64,000 bases of DNA, taken from contig NZ_CP062163.1 in the NCBI RefSeq assembly GCF_014844095.1, positions 1 through 64,000 of the forward strand. The letters are read 5' to 3'. The notes under the pieces were generated by a model, which searched no databases, had not been told where the DNA came from, and saw only the letters and a list, made by a program, of their open reading frames with translations. Made by a program: the position numbers and the translations under genes. The DNA is from Brevibacillus sp. JNUCC-41. Lineage in GTDB: Bacteria > Bacillota > Bacilli > Bacillales > DSM-1321. This document shows, piece by piece, positions 25,125 to 32,805 of the stretch (positions within the stretch are counted from its first letter, which is position 1; each line of letters opens with the position of its first letter).

Positions 25125-25276
25125 AAATTCACCTTATGTTCTTTCCAAAACCATTCTTTAATTTCTTCATATTCGCTTTCACTAATTTCCCATGTATCAA
25201 GAAGTTCCATTAGCGAATTCCTTCTAGCTTCTTTCATTACTGCGTACATGAACTGGTCTAGTTTTTCTGGCTTCAT
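25121..25276 (-). CDS. Small phage protein
   Basis: A 51-residue helical ORF starting MKPEKLDQFMYAVMKEARRN and ending EWFWKEHKVNL. GGAG(T) lies just upstream of the ATG. It lies between the RecT-like gene and the metallo-hydrolase, overlapping the latter by 4 bp (ATGA). It may be a cofactor of either neighbour; no family is recognised. Confidence 0.6.
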   Translation of the reverse strand: MKPEKLDQFMYAVMKEARRNSLMELLDTWEISESEYEEIKEWFWKEHKVNL

Positions 25277-25286
25277 TTACTCCACC

Positions 25287-26225
25287 TCATTCCAATTCAT
25301 CGTTATCAGCAAACTGTGCATCCTGCATGTCAATGTGCATATCCATCAATTCAAGTAATCCCAGTAGCTGCGGTAATGTTGGTTCACCTTTAATGTCCCG
25401 AGCGTTCTTTTCAATGTACTCTGTTCGGGCTTTTCCTTTAGGAATGCCGAGTCTTTCGAATTTCTTTACCATTTCTGTTTTGGCTTCATCAATGGCATCC
25501 AAATCTTCATTCTTTGGCTTACTCGACTTTTTAAGATTATCGATAACTTCCTGGTTGGGAGTAATATCCTTACGTTCCTGCGGTTTATATTCAGGGACTG
25601 AATTCGATTCACCCGCAGCCTCCATACCATCAACAACGACATCAGCTATATCAAATTGACCCTTAATAGCTCTAGTTCCAACGTGCTTTTTAAACATGTC
25701 TGGATCAACATCTCCGTTATCTTGCTTCCAGAACTTCCCGTTTACCTTGATCCATTTCTGAACCTCAGAAACATCCATGAATACAACATAATTCGGCCTG
25801 CCTTCTCGCTTTGCGATTGCGTATGCACCCATAACCTTTCCTCGCGGAAATCTCGGTTTATGCTTTACTCCCACCATTTCACCTTCATCACTTAGGACCA
25901 CGTCAAAATCATCAATCTCGTTTTCGCAGACCACCTGAGAAAAGATGCCATGATACCCTTCCGATTTCTGGGCTAATGATTTAAGTCCCTCGTAAGAAAC
26001 ACGGATGTCCATTTTCCCACCGTAAACAATTGGAAATGCATGTTTTAAAGATGGATCAAGGTTCATTCGGTTACATTGGTACATGAACAGATTGAATTGT
26101 GGAATGGTTAAATCCTTGCCAACAGTCTCCTTCATTGTCATTAGTTCGTTGACACCGAAATCCCCAATTTGATGTAGTTCATTTAGCTCCGTATTTTGCG
26201 TAGCAATGGATTTGTTATTTGCCAT
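25287..26225 (-). CDS. RecT/Bet-family single-strand annealing protein
   Basis: A 312-residue protein. Residues 25 to 200 match the RecT/Bet type: TIPQFNLFMYQCNRMNLDP, then KMDIRVSYEGLKSLAQKSEG and VQKWIKVNGKFWKQ, and KHVGTRAIKGQF. It anneals complementary single strands during phage recombination. The C-terminal third is Lys/Glu-rich linker and helix. It follows the YqaI-like gene and the zinc-hook ATPase. No adjacent YqaJ or Exo-type exonuclease gene is present. Confidence 0.9.
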   Translation of the reverse strand: MANNKSIATQNTELNELHQIGDFGVNELMTMKETVGKDLTIPQFNLFMYQCNRMNLDPSLKHAFPIVYGGKMDIRVSYEGLKSLAQKSEGYHGIFSQVVCENEIDDFDVVLSDEGEMVGVKHKPRFPRGKVMGAYAIAKREGRPNYVVFMDVSEVQKWIKVNGKFWKQDNGDVDPDMFKKHVGTRAIKGQFDIADVVVDGMEAAGESNSVPEYKPQERKDITPNQEVIDNLKKSSKPKNEDLDAIDEAKTEMVKKFERLGIPKGKARTEYIEKNARDIKGEPTLPQLLGLLELMDMHIDMQDAQFADNDELE

Positions 26226-26241
26226 GTTCTAAGTCCTCCTA

Positions 26242-26463
26242 TTAATCTGCTGTTTTAAATTGAAATCCCTTAACTTCTATCAAGTAATCTTCCAAACTAT
26301 CTTCCAGAACCATTTCACCGTTGCTTGGATCAAGTACAACTGAATCCCCTTTAAGGACTTCATTTCCAAAATAATCAGTTCCGAAGTGCTCCGGCTGTGC
26401 AACAAGATTTGCATAGCCGGTTTTATTGATTTCAGTAACAATCGGATGTTCTAAGTCAGCCAT
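26242..26463 (-). CDS. YqaI-like small phage protein
   Basis: About 73 residues from ATG 26463, which follows AAGGAG; longer readings overlap the upstream gene and lack a site. The pattern with FGTDYFGNEVLKGDSVVLD, GEMVLEDSLEDYLIE and GFQFKTAD resembles YqaI of the B. subtilis skin element, which also neighbours a RecT-type gene. The function is unknown. Confidence 0.7.
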   Translation of the reverse strand: MADLEHPIVTEINKTGYANLVAQPEHFGTDYFGNEVLKGDSVVLDPSNGEMVLEDSLEDYLIEVKGFQFKTAD

Positions 26464-26614
26464 TGGGCAACTCCTTGATTTGACCTGTAAACCGGTGGAC
26501 GGTGTGCAGCTCTCCAGGGAGGTTCTTAACAACTAACCATTGATTGGTGTCTTTCACTCCTGCCCATTCCATTGCTTTACGTTGGTTAACTGTGGGCTTT
26601 CTGCCTGATTTCAT
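26456..26614 (-). CDS. Small phage protein, DUF6906-like
   Basis: A 52-residue basic ORF starting MKSGRKPTVNQRKAMEWAG, with WLVVKNLPGELHTVHRFTG. This combination of a Lys/Arg-rich start and a WLVVKNLPGEL core is the pattern I know as DUF6906. Its ATG overlaps the ATPase stop (ATGA) and its end overlaps the YqaI-like gene. The function is unknown; nucleic acid binding is likely from its charge. Confidence 0.7.
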   Translation of the reverse strand: MKSGRKPTVNQRKAMEWAGVKDTNQWLVVKNLPGELHTVHRFTGQIKELPNG

Positions 26615-28128
26615 TCCGCATCGACCCCTTCAATATTCAATTTCTGACCAGCAACTACTCTTGAAACGATTAGTTGACCAACAGGCTGCTTAAAGCTTGT
26701 GATCGATTCGGCATTATCTACAAAAACAGGTGTTATGAGTTCACTCTGCTGTGATAGAACGTCTCGAAGTTCTAGTCCAGCCCTTATACCTTCTGCTGTT
26801 GAAAGCTTGCGATATGGCTTCTTATCAAGCTCGATTTCAAAGGTATTTTTCATCTCACTATTTTTTTGTTCTTCAAAAAGACGGACAGATAATGTTTCAA
26901 ACAGGGCTTGTACCTTTTCACCCTGTAATTCAGCCTCCTTGGCTTTGAATGCCTTCACGCTGTCCAGGATGAAGATGGACTCATTAAGGGATTCAAGTGT
27001 TGCTTTTTCATCAACTTCTGCTTGGCTGACTTGTTCTTGTAGCCTCTCAAATTGACCATGTATTCTAATCGCTTCTCGTAGTGGTGTCCCTTTAGGATCA
27101 AGTTCACGAATTTCATTTCTTAATTCAGTAGCATCTACAAATTCCATTTCTTCAAGTTGGTCCTTAAGGTCGTCGCGTTCTTTCCGTAGCCTTTCATGGT
27201 TGGCTCTATATTCCTTAATGCGATTTTCTTTATCAGATTCTACAACCTTTACAGTTTCTTCATCCAGTGGACGGTTGCAAGTCCTGCAGCTGTTTTCAAT
27301 TCTTTCGTTTTTAAGTAACGGCCAACGTTCTTTTGACATTTCAACCTGCTCTTGTAGATTCCGGATTTTTGCTTGAAGAGAGTTATAGGCCTGGTTCTTT
27401 TCCCAGGCTTTATCTAGCAAACTTTCTTTCTCCCTTACCTGCTTATCTATTTGAGATAGCTCGGTTTTTAACGATTCAATTGGAGCTCCTACATTAGGCA
27501 ATTGATCAAGTTGCTCCTTCAAAGTCTTTGTCCGGCTTTGAGCAGCAATATATTTTTTATCTAAGGTGGTTTTATTCTCGGCATGTATTTTTTTAATATC
27601 TTCTAATCTATGTTTTTTTATTAACGCTGATAGGCATTTGTTTTGCTCGTCCGGCATATGCTCTAATACATCTTTATTTATTGGGGAAGTGACATACTGC
27701 AAAAGCATGGACCGTTGTTTCTCCCAATGCATAGATGGGAAGTAACTTGGATTGTACAGGGAAAGGAACAAGTCCTTATCGAATAATCTCTCAACCACTT
27801 CATTAAATTCCCCAGCTTTTGAAGGTACATCATTTACATAATAAGTAGTCTTGTTTTTCTTAAGGCTGCGCCCAAGCATTAATTCTTTTCCATCAACTTC
27901 TAACAAAAGTGAAACCTTTGTCTCTTCTGCTTCGTAAGTAATCGGCGTAGGGTCTAATTTGCTACCAAGAGCATCTGTACCGTACAATACATATGAGGGA
28001 GCTTCACAAACTGTGGACTTCCCCTCTGCATTGTCCCCCGTGATATCTGTTCTCTCGCCAAAGTTAACAGTGATATCACGGTGGGATTTAAAATTGTTAA
28101 GTATTAATGTTTTAAAGATCACTTGCAT
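26611..28128 (-). CDS. Rad50/SbcC-like ATPase with zinc hook
   Basis: A 505-residue SMC-type ATPase. Walker A lies in ITGDNAEGKSTV near 31 to 41. Two long coiled-coil arms (about 180 to 290 and 310 to 420) flank a CRTC motif near 297, the place of the Rad50 zinc hook. The C-terminal lobe has an LSTAEGIRAGLEL signature and Walker B PVFVDNAESI. Such phage ATPases process DNA ends together with a nuclease. No Mre11/SbcD-type gene is seen nearby, so the metallo-beta-lactamase-fold protein is a candidate partner (inference). Confidence 0.85.
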   Translation of the reverse strand: MQVIFKTLILNNFKSHRDITVNFGERTDITGDNAEGKSTVCEAPSYVLYGTDALGSKLDPTPITYEAEETKVSLLLEVDGKELMLGRSLKKNKTTYYVNDVPSKAGEFNEVVERLFDKDLFLSLYNPSYFPSMHWEKQRSMLLQYVTSPINKDVLEHMPDEQNKCLSALIKKHRLEDIKKIHAENKTTLDKKYIAAQSRTKTLKEQLDQLPNVGAPIESLKTELSQIDKQVREKESLLDKAWEKNQAYNSLQAKIRNLQEQVEMSKERWPLLKNERIENSCRTCNRPLDEETVKVVESDKENRIKEYRANHERLRKERDDLKDQLEEMEFVDATELRNEIRELDPKGTPLREAIRIHGQFERLQEQVSQAEVDEKATLESLNESIFILDSVKAFKAKEAELQGEKVQALFETLSVRLFEEQKNSEMKNTFEIELDKKPYRKLSTAEGIRAGLELRDVLSQQSELITPVFVDNAESITSFKQPVGQLIVSRVVAGQKLNIEGVDAE

Positions 28129-28350
28129 TTACAGCACCTCACTAACTGGATATTCGTATTTCACACCGACTACAGGCAATTGAATTTCAGTGATATGTTC
28201 ATCATTGCGATTAAACAACTTGAACACTCCATCGTGTTCGATAATGTCATCCACAGCTTGGCCGCCGAATTCCTTACCCACCTCGAATGTAAAAATAAAG
28301 GGTTCTGTTGCTTCAGCAATTACCTCAAATGATTTAATTGTTCTTTCCAA
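28129..28350 (-). CDS. Small phage protein
   Basis: A 73-residue ORF starting at TTG 28350 with AAAGGGG 9 bp upstream. Strand-rich, acidic sequence (EPFIFTFEVGKEFGGQAVDD, KLFNRNDEHITEIQL). It overlaps the gene before it and ends one base before the ATPase start, so it belongs to the early operon. The family is not recognised. Confidence 0.6.
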   Translation of the reverse strand: MERTIKSFEVIAEATEPFIFTFEVGKEFGGQAVDDIIEHDGVFKLFNRNDEHITEIQLPVVGVKYEYPVSEVL

Positions 28351-28516
28351 TCGGTCCAGCCCCTTTCATTTTTTTCTTGCGCTCACCATAAGCACCAATG
28401 TTTGAAAAAGCCGCCCCACTTTTATTAGGTTTCTCCGTTAAAGGAACAATGGGGTGTTTTTCAATGTATGCCAATCGTTCTTCTTCAGTCATAAACCAAA
28501 CTTTAACTTCATCCAT
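28334..28516 (-). CDS. Small phage protein
   Basis: About 60 residues from ATG 28516, with GGGAGG at a good distance. It starts MDEVKVWFMTEEERLAYIEK and ends with a basic, Gly-rich tail (GERKKKMKGAGPIGKNN). It overlaps small genes on both sides, typical of the compact early region. Confidence 0.6.
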   Translation of the reverse strand: MDEVKVWFMTEEERLAYIEKHPIVPLTEKPNKSGAAFSNIGAYGERKKKMKGAGPIGKNN

Positions 28517-28613
28517 TTGATACACCTCCCTGACTTCTTACATAAGCCCGATAAATTTCCATGTAACGGTCAGCCTCAGTCATTGCTAACCAATACTTAG
28601 ACTTGATTTTCAT
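28509..28613 (-). CDS. Very small phage ORF
   Basis: A 34-residue ORF starting MKIKSKYWLAMTEADRYME, preceded by a near-perfect GGAGGTGAG site. It overlaps the start of the next gene. The strong site and coupling argue that it is translated. Confidence 0.5.
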   Translation of the reverse strand: MKIKSKYWLAMTEADRYMEIYRAYVRSQGGVSNG

Positions 28614-28719
28614 TGCTTCTCACCTCCTTCAATCTCCCTGCGGTCAATGAGCTGCCGCACATGCATCCACCTAAAAACAGCAGTGCCCCTACGAAACCGT
28701 AAACCATGACTATACCCAA
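28597..28719 (-). CDS. Very small membrane ORF
   Basis: A 40-residue ORF with a TTG start at 28719; GGAGG lies 9 bp upstream inside the end of the antirepressor gene. It has one hydrophobic segment containing VYGFVGALLFLGG and a CMCG motif, then a polar tail. The overlapping genes on both sides suggest coupling. Confidence 0.45.
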   Translation of the reverse strand: MGIVMVYGFVGALLFLGGCMCGSSLTAGRLKEVRSNENQV

Positions 28720-28720
28720 T

Positions 28721-29467
28721 TTAAACAACCTCCTTTTCTTCTCTTTCAATGACCGGGAGAACTCCTTCTCTTTTTAATAGGTCATATATGAAAAGCCTTC
28801 CTTTTTGTGTCCATTTGGTGCTTATTTTTGACTTGTCGGCATCAATAACATGTGTAGTGGTTTGCGTATAACCTTTGTCTTGATACTTTGCATACATTAA
28901 CCAAATGTCCCCTTGTTTATATTGGACACCTAAAGCATGAAGTTTTTTATTGAAAGAAACGGCACTCATTCCGTAGTCCTTTGCGATTTTTGAAACGGAC
29001 AATAAAGATTTATTTTGTAGCACCATGTCATAATAGGATGCTTTCGGCTGTAATTCTTTTACCTGTTGATTTAGGACTAAATTGTCAGTTGTTAATGCTG
29101 CCACGCGTTTTTCTAAAAATTCGTGAGCCCTTTTAATCACCATATCTGGGCTATTCCATTTCTTCTCTAATTCAAGGAAATACCGACGGGCTTGTTTGCC
29201 TTTTACTGTACGCTGGATCATAGAAATTTCTTTTGCCATGTCTATCATAAGAAAGTGGTCATCTAATACCCTTACAGCACCGTTATTTACAACCGTACTT
29301 TTTTGACCGTATGTAAAATCAATATTTTCAGTAAAGCCATACTCCAACATTCTGTTGAACCATTTTGAGTATCTTTCCTTTGACTCAAGGAACTCATGAA
29401 GATCACGACCACTAACAAGGATTTCGTTTTGGTCATTGTTAATTGTGCTGATTAGTTCGTTCATCAC
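28721..29467 (-). CDS. Phage antirepressor, AntA/B and KilAC domains
   Basis: A 248-residue protein. The N-terminal AntA/AntB domain has VSGRDLHEFLESKERYSKWF and FLMIDMAKEISMIQRT, and the KilAC domain begins near 125 (KELQPKASYYDMVL) with SVSKIAKDYGMSAVSFNKKLHALG. It counteracts the phage repressor to favour lytic growth. It overlaps the upstream DNA-binding gene by 4 bp and belongs to the Cro-side operon. Confidence 0.95.
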   Translation of the reverse strand: MMNELISTINNDQNEILVSGRDLHEFLESKERYSKWFNRMLEYGFTENIDFTYGQKSTVVNNGAVRVLDDHFLMIDMAKEISMIQRTVKGKQARRYFLELEKKWNSPDMVIKRAHEFLEKRVAALTTDNLVLNQQVKELQPKASYYDMVLQNKSLLSVSKIAKDYGMSAVSFNKKLHALGVQYKQGDIWLMYAKYQDKGYTQTTTHVIDADKSKISTKWTQKGRLFIYDLLKREGVLPVIEREEKEVV

Positions 29468-29793
29468 TCTCCACCCACCTTTACTTTAGATGCGATCCAC
29501 TTTTCAATTGCCTTCCTGGAGTATCTTCGTTGAGTTTTAGTTCCATCCAGTCTTTCAGGAGTATCAAAAACAGGAAAGTCAGGCTGACAAAAATAAATTT
29601 CTTCTGCTGTTTCGGGGGTACAATTAAATATTTCTTTATACACTTGTTTCTTTGTTAACAATTGATCTGGCATTACAGTTGACTTTATCAGCGCTTCAAG
29701 TTTAGGTATTAATGCGTTACTGACTTTTTCAATTACATCGTTTGTAATCTTTTCAACATCACCTGATTCAAGTTCAATTTTCATGTTTTTCAC
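29464..29793 (-). CDS. Phage DNA-binding protein (excisionase-like/DUF771-like)
   Basis: A 109-residue protein with a helical N-terminus and a winged-helix-like C-terminus: LLTKKQVYKEIFNCTPETAEE, then PVFDTPERLDGTKTQRRYSR and KAIEKWIASK. This pattern is shared by small phage transcription and excision proteins. It lies between the Cro-like gene and the antirepressor and overlaps both by 4 bp. Confidence 0.7.
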   Translation of the reverse strand: MKNMKIELESGDVEKITNDVIEKVSNALIPKLEALIKSTVMPDQLLTKKQVYKEIFNCTPETAEEIYFCQPDFPVFDTPERLDGTKTQRRYSRKAIEKWIASKVKVGGE

Positions 29794-30044
29794 CCCGCAT
29801 CATTATCAATACCATCAACGTAGAAAAACTTTTCAAATGGTTCTCCAAACAATGAAAGTACACTTGCAATAAACTGATTGCCTGGACTATTGTAACGGTC
29901 ATCTTCAGGACTTAACTTTGCTCTCCAGACTTGACTTGGCGAAATACCCATCTTCTCCGCCAGTTCAGCATCAGTTTTGATTTCAAAGTCAATCTGAGCT
30001 TTCATTAATTCTTTGACTTTCAAACGGATAGTTTTTTTCTTCAT
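29790..30044 (-). CDS. Cro-like repressor
   Basis: About 84 residues from ATG 30044, preceded by AAAGGTGG. A helix-turn-helix lies in KTDAELAEKMGISPSQVWRA. It is the first gene of the leftward early operon, divergent from the LexA-like repressor gene with shared operators between, which is the usual place of Cro. The rest has no recognisable domain. Confidence 0.8.
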   Translation of the reverse strand: MKKKTIRLKVKELMKAQIDFEIKTDAELAEKMGISPSQVWRAKLSPEDDRYNSPGNQFIASVLSLFGEPFEKFFYVDGIDNDAG

Positions 30045-30061
30045 AAAGTACACCACCTTTT

Positions 30062-30142
30062 ATTCGCTGACGAATTATTATTCGTTCTCGCATATTTAAT
30101 ATAGCACGCATCAAAAAAGAATTACAAGTTTATTCACGAATA
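30062..30142. promoter_or_regulatory. Candidate repressor operators
   Basis: Short inverted repeats: ATTCG-CTGA-CGAAT (30062 to 30075), a related ATTCGTTCTCG at about 30079, and TATTC-AC-GAATA (30131 to 30142). They flank or overlap both divergent promoters, as expected for CI and Cro binding sites. Confidence 0.6.
30098..30127 (-). promoter_or_regulatory. Promoter of the Cro-side early operon
   Basis: On the minus strand TTGTAA (30127 to 30122), 18 bp, TATATT (30103 to 30098). It lies 50 bp before the Cro-like start. Confidence 0.6.
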
Positions 30143-30145
30143 TAA

Positions 30146-30175
30146 TTGCGCGCACGAAATATTTTATTATATAAT
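30146..30175 (+). promoter_or_regulatory. Promoter of the repressor gene
   Basis: TTGCGC (30146 to 30151), 18 bp, TATAAT (30170 to 30175), 45 bp before the repressor start. Confidence 0.6.
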
Positions 30176-30219
30176 CGAATTAGTTAAAAAAGATGGTATA
30201 GATGAGGAGATACGAAATC

Positions 30220-30954
30220 ATGGTAGATGTAGATATTAAAGATGAAAGTTTCGGTGATTTTTTTAGAAGATTAAGAAGAGCAAAAGGTTTTAAATCGCAA
30301 AAAAGATTAGCTGAGGTTTCCGGCGTTTCTCAAACTACAATCTCCAGAATTGAAGACGGCACCCAAGTTCCAACCTACGACACATTGGATTTGTTATCTA
30401 AATCATTAAGAGTTTTTACATCAGACCTTTTATTTCTTTCAGGACAATATAAGGAAGAGGATTTACTAGAACCTGTTGATAAAAACGCAATGCTTTCTGA
30501 TAACTATAGAACTATGAGGACCGCACCATTATTAGTAAATGAAACAAAAAAAGTAGATTACTCTTCTGATCAAGTTAAAGTTCCTATATTGGGCACTACA
30601 GCTGCAGGAATTCCTATCGAGAGCGTAGAATATGTTGAAGGTTATGAGATTGTTGAATCCGAATTACTTAGAGGCAGACAAGCTTTCAGTCTAAAAGTTA
30701 AAGGAGATAGTATGATTGGTGATGGGATTTTCAATGGTGATACTGTAATAATAGTTGATCAACAAGAGGTGACATCATCTGATATAGCACTAGTCCAAAT
30801 CGATGGTACTGAGGCAACCCTAAAGCGAGTTAAATGTGAAAATGAAATGTGTATGCTCATTCCTTCTAATCCATCTATGCAGCCAATTTTGGTACCTGCA
30901 AGAGAAGTGAAAATATTAGGGAAGGTTATTCAAACAAGAAGAAGTTTTGAGTAA
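30220..30954 (+). CDS. CI-like repressor with S24 peptidase domain
   Basis: About 244 residues from ATG 30220; an ATG at 30202 sits on top of the ribosome binding site GAGGAG and is unlikely. N-terminal XRE helix-turn-helix (QKRLAEVSGVSQTTISRIEDG). C-terminal LexA-like domain: a cleavage-site region near GTTAAGIP, nucleophile Ser in KVKGDSMIGDGI and Lys in ATLKRVK. It should maintain lysogeny and undergo RecA-stimulated self-cleavage on DNA damage. The integrase gene follows 11 bp later, likely co-transcribed. Confidence 0.95.
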   Translation: MVDVDIKDESFGDFFRRLRRAKGFKSQKRLAEVSGVSQTTISRIEDGTQVPTYDTLDLLSKSLRVFTSDLLFLSGQYKEEDLLEPVDKNAMLSDNYRTMRTAPLLVNETKKVDYSSDQVKVPILGTTAAGIPIESVEYVEGYEIVESELLRGRQAFSLKVKGDSMIGDGIFNGDTVIIVDQQEVTSSDIALVQIDGTEATLKRVKCENEMCMLIPSNPSMQPILVPAREVKILGKVIQTRRSFE

Positions 30955-30965
30955 GGAGTGATAAA

Positions 30966-32108
30966 GTGGCAAGTTTTCGAAAAAGAAATGACAAATGGGA
31001 ATATCGAATCAAATATATAGATCCTGTATCTGGTAAGAAGAGAGAAAAGTCAAAAGGTAATTTTCGCACAAAAAAAGAAGCCCAAATAGCAGCTTCAGAA
31101 GTAGAGTTAAACATAGATAATGATTTTTTTGAGAAAAATGACTCCATTACGGTTGAGGAATATCTCGATATTTGGTTTAACATTTATAAACATACTATTA
31201 AAGAAAGTTCATGGAAAAGTAGACAAGATAGTATTAAAGCAATCAAAAAAAGAATAGGAAAAATCCAGATAAAAAAAATCAACTTATCCTTTTATCAAAA
31301 CTTTATTAACCAAATGGGCGAACACTATGCAAGGAATACTTTAATTGCAATTCATCAAGTATTTTCAATGATGATGAAACAAGCAGTAAGAGATCAGTAT
31401 TTTAAAGTTAATCCAATCGTTGAGGCTAAACTTCCTAGAGAGAAATACACTGAGACTGAAAAAGAGGATATTGAGTATTGGGAAAAAGAAGATCTTAATT
31501 TATTTCTGAATTGTTTACGTGATAAAAATCAAGAAAAAGAATTAACTCTTTTTCTGTTATTAGCCTTTTCTGGATTAAGGATTGGTGAGGCTATATGTTT
31601 AAAGTGGGATGATATCGACTTTGAAAGTGCGACACTTAATGTAAATAAGACATTATTCCAGAAAAAAGGATTACGAAACGAGTATGTATTAACAGAACCT
31701 AAAAGCCAAAGTTCTAAACGTAAAGTTCCTATTCCCCCACAAGTAATTAAACAATTGAAATCTTGGCGTCATCACCAAAACCAATTAAAGATGAAAAATA
31801 GAAGTGATTATACAGATTTAAACTTTATCTTTTCTGATAAAACCGGTCACCCAACACCAGCAAGAAATTTTGGATATAAATTAAATACTTATGCTAAAAA
31901 AGCAGGTGTCTCCAAGATCACTCCACACGGCCTCAGACACACGTACACGGCTTTATTGATAGAAGCAGAGATAGATGTTAAAGAAATTCAATTAAGGCTG
32001 GGACACGCATCTATAAAGACCACATTAGACGTATACGCACATATAAGTAAAGATAAACAAATAAAATCCATCAAGCAGTTTAATGATTTTGCAGCCCACA
32101 TCTTTTAA
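30966..32108 (+). CDS. Tyrosine integrase
   Basis: A 380-residue recombinase with a GTG start at 30966, 6 bp after AAGGAGTG. An AP2-like arm-binding N-terminus (SFRKRNDKWEYRIKYID), a core-binding SAM-like domain at about 60 to 150, and a catalytic domain with Arg in FSGLRIGEA, HGLRHTYT, LGHASIKTT and the Tyr nucleophile in LDVYAHIS. It inserts and excises the prophage. It is the last phage gene before udk, placing the attachment site at or just after its 3' end. Confidence 0.95.
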   Translation: MASFRKRNDKWEYRIKYIDPVSGKKREKSKGNFRTKKEAQIAASEVELNIDNDFFEKNDSITVEEYLDIWFNIYKHTIKESSWKSRQDSIKAIKKRIGKIQIKKINLSFYQNFINQMGEHYARNTLIAIHQVFSMMMKQAVRDQYFKVNPIVEAKLPREKYTETEKEDIEYWEKEDLNLFLNCLRDKNQEKELTLFLLLAFSGLRIGEAICLKWDDIDFESATLNVNKTLFQKKGLRNEYVLTEPKSQSSKRKVPIPPQVIKQLKSWRHHQNQLKMKNRSDYTDLNFIFSDKTGHPTPARNFGYKLNTYAKKAGVSKITPHGLRHTYTALLIEAEIDVKEIQLRLGHASIKTTLDVYAHISKDKQIKSIKQFNDFAAHIF

Positions 32109-32131
32109 TTGGTGGGCAAAAGGTGGGCTGC
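32091..32131. other. Hairpin and candidate attachment-site region
   Basis: GCAGCCCAC (32091 to 32099) and GTGGGCTGC (32123 to 32131) are a perfect 9-bp inverted pair around the integrase stop codon, and GGTGGGC occurs twice directly within it. The stretch lies between the integrase and udk. It may contain the attachment core or act as a terminator; only one end of the prophage is visible, so no duplication can be tested. Confidence 0.4.
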
Positions 32132-32168
32132 AGTACATTTCAGAATAAAAATCTTAATTAGAATGTTA

Positions 32169-32804
32169 TTATATCAACGATTTATCAAGTATATCCTTTA
32201 TCTTCGTCACCATAAGGTCAATAGCCACATGGTTCTGACCGCCTTCTGGAATGATGATGTCGGCATAGCGCTTCGTCGGTTCTATGAACTGATTATGCAT
32301 CGGACGGACGACACTGATGTATTGCTCGATGACGGAATCTATGGAACGGCCGCGTTCTTTAATATCACGGGTCATCCGACGAAGGATCCGCAAGTCTGCG
32401 TCCGTATCAACATAAAGCTTCATATCCATCAGGTCTCTGAGGCGCTCATCCTCCAGCACAAGAATCCCTTCAAGGATGATGACATCCTGGGGCTCCACTG
32501 TGATGACTTCTTCTGAACGCGTATGGATCGAATAATCATAAACGGGTTTTTCTATCGTTTCATAGCGCAGCAATGCGTTAATGTGATCGATTAACAAATC
32601 ATTATCAAATGCCAGAGGGTGATCATAATTCGTTTTCAACCGTTCTTCAAAAGGCAAATGACTTTGATCTTTATAGTAATAATCTTGTTCGATCATCAAG
32701 ATCGAATGTCCTTGAAAGAATTCAAAAATGGAACGGGTAACACTTGTTTTACCTGATCCTGACCCTCCGGTAACTCCGATGACCACTGGTTTTTTCCTTG
32801 TCAT
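32169..32804 (-). CDS. udk: Uridine kinase
   Basis: A 211-residue P-loop kinase: Walker [14 protein letters not shown], substrate motifs [14 protein letters not shown] and [27 protein letters not shown], and an Arg-rich lid region [15 protein letters not shown]. It phosphorylates uridine and cytidine in salvage. The length and order (udk after the U32 genes) match B. subtilis, where greA follows; here the prophage lies where greA would be. Confidence 0.97.
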   Translation of the reverse strand: MTRKKPVVIGVTGGSGSGKTSVTRSIFEFFQGHSILMIEQDYYYKDQSHLPFEERLKTNYDHPLAFDNDLLIDHINALLRYETIEKPVYDYSIHTRSEEVITVEPQDVIILEGILVLEDERLRDLMDMKLYVDTDADLRILRRMTRDIKERGRSIDSVIEQYISVVRPMHNQFIEPTKRYADIIIPEGGQNHVAIDLMVTKIKDILDKSLI

Positions 32805-32805
32805 G

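Larger units (their letters stand above)
1..32131. mobile_element. Prophage, HK97-type siphovirus (left part missing)
   Basis: A continuous run of phage genes: integrase and LexA-like repressor at the right end, early, recombination and replication genes in the middle, then ArpU, HNH, terminase, portal, protease, capsid, connector, tail tube, tape measure, Dit and the first codons of Tal. Most genes are on the minus strand with short overlaps. The right boundary lies between the integrase stop codon and the 3' end of udk. The left boundary, lysis genes and second attachment site lie beyond position 1. The integrase, repressor and structural genes that are visible have intact reading frames, so the element may be functional, but completeness cannot be judged. 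Confidence 0.95.
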
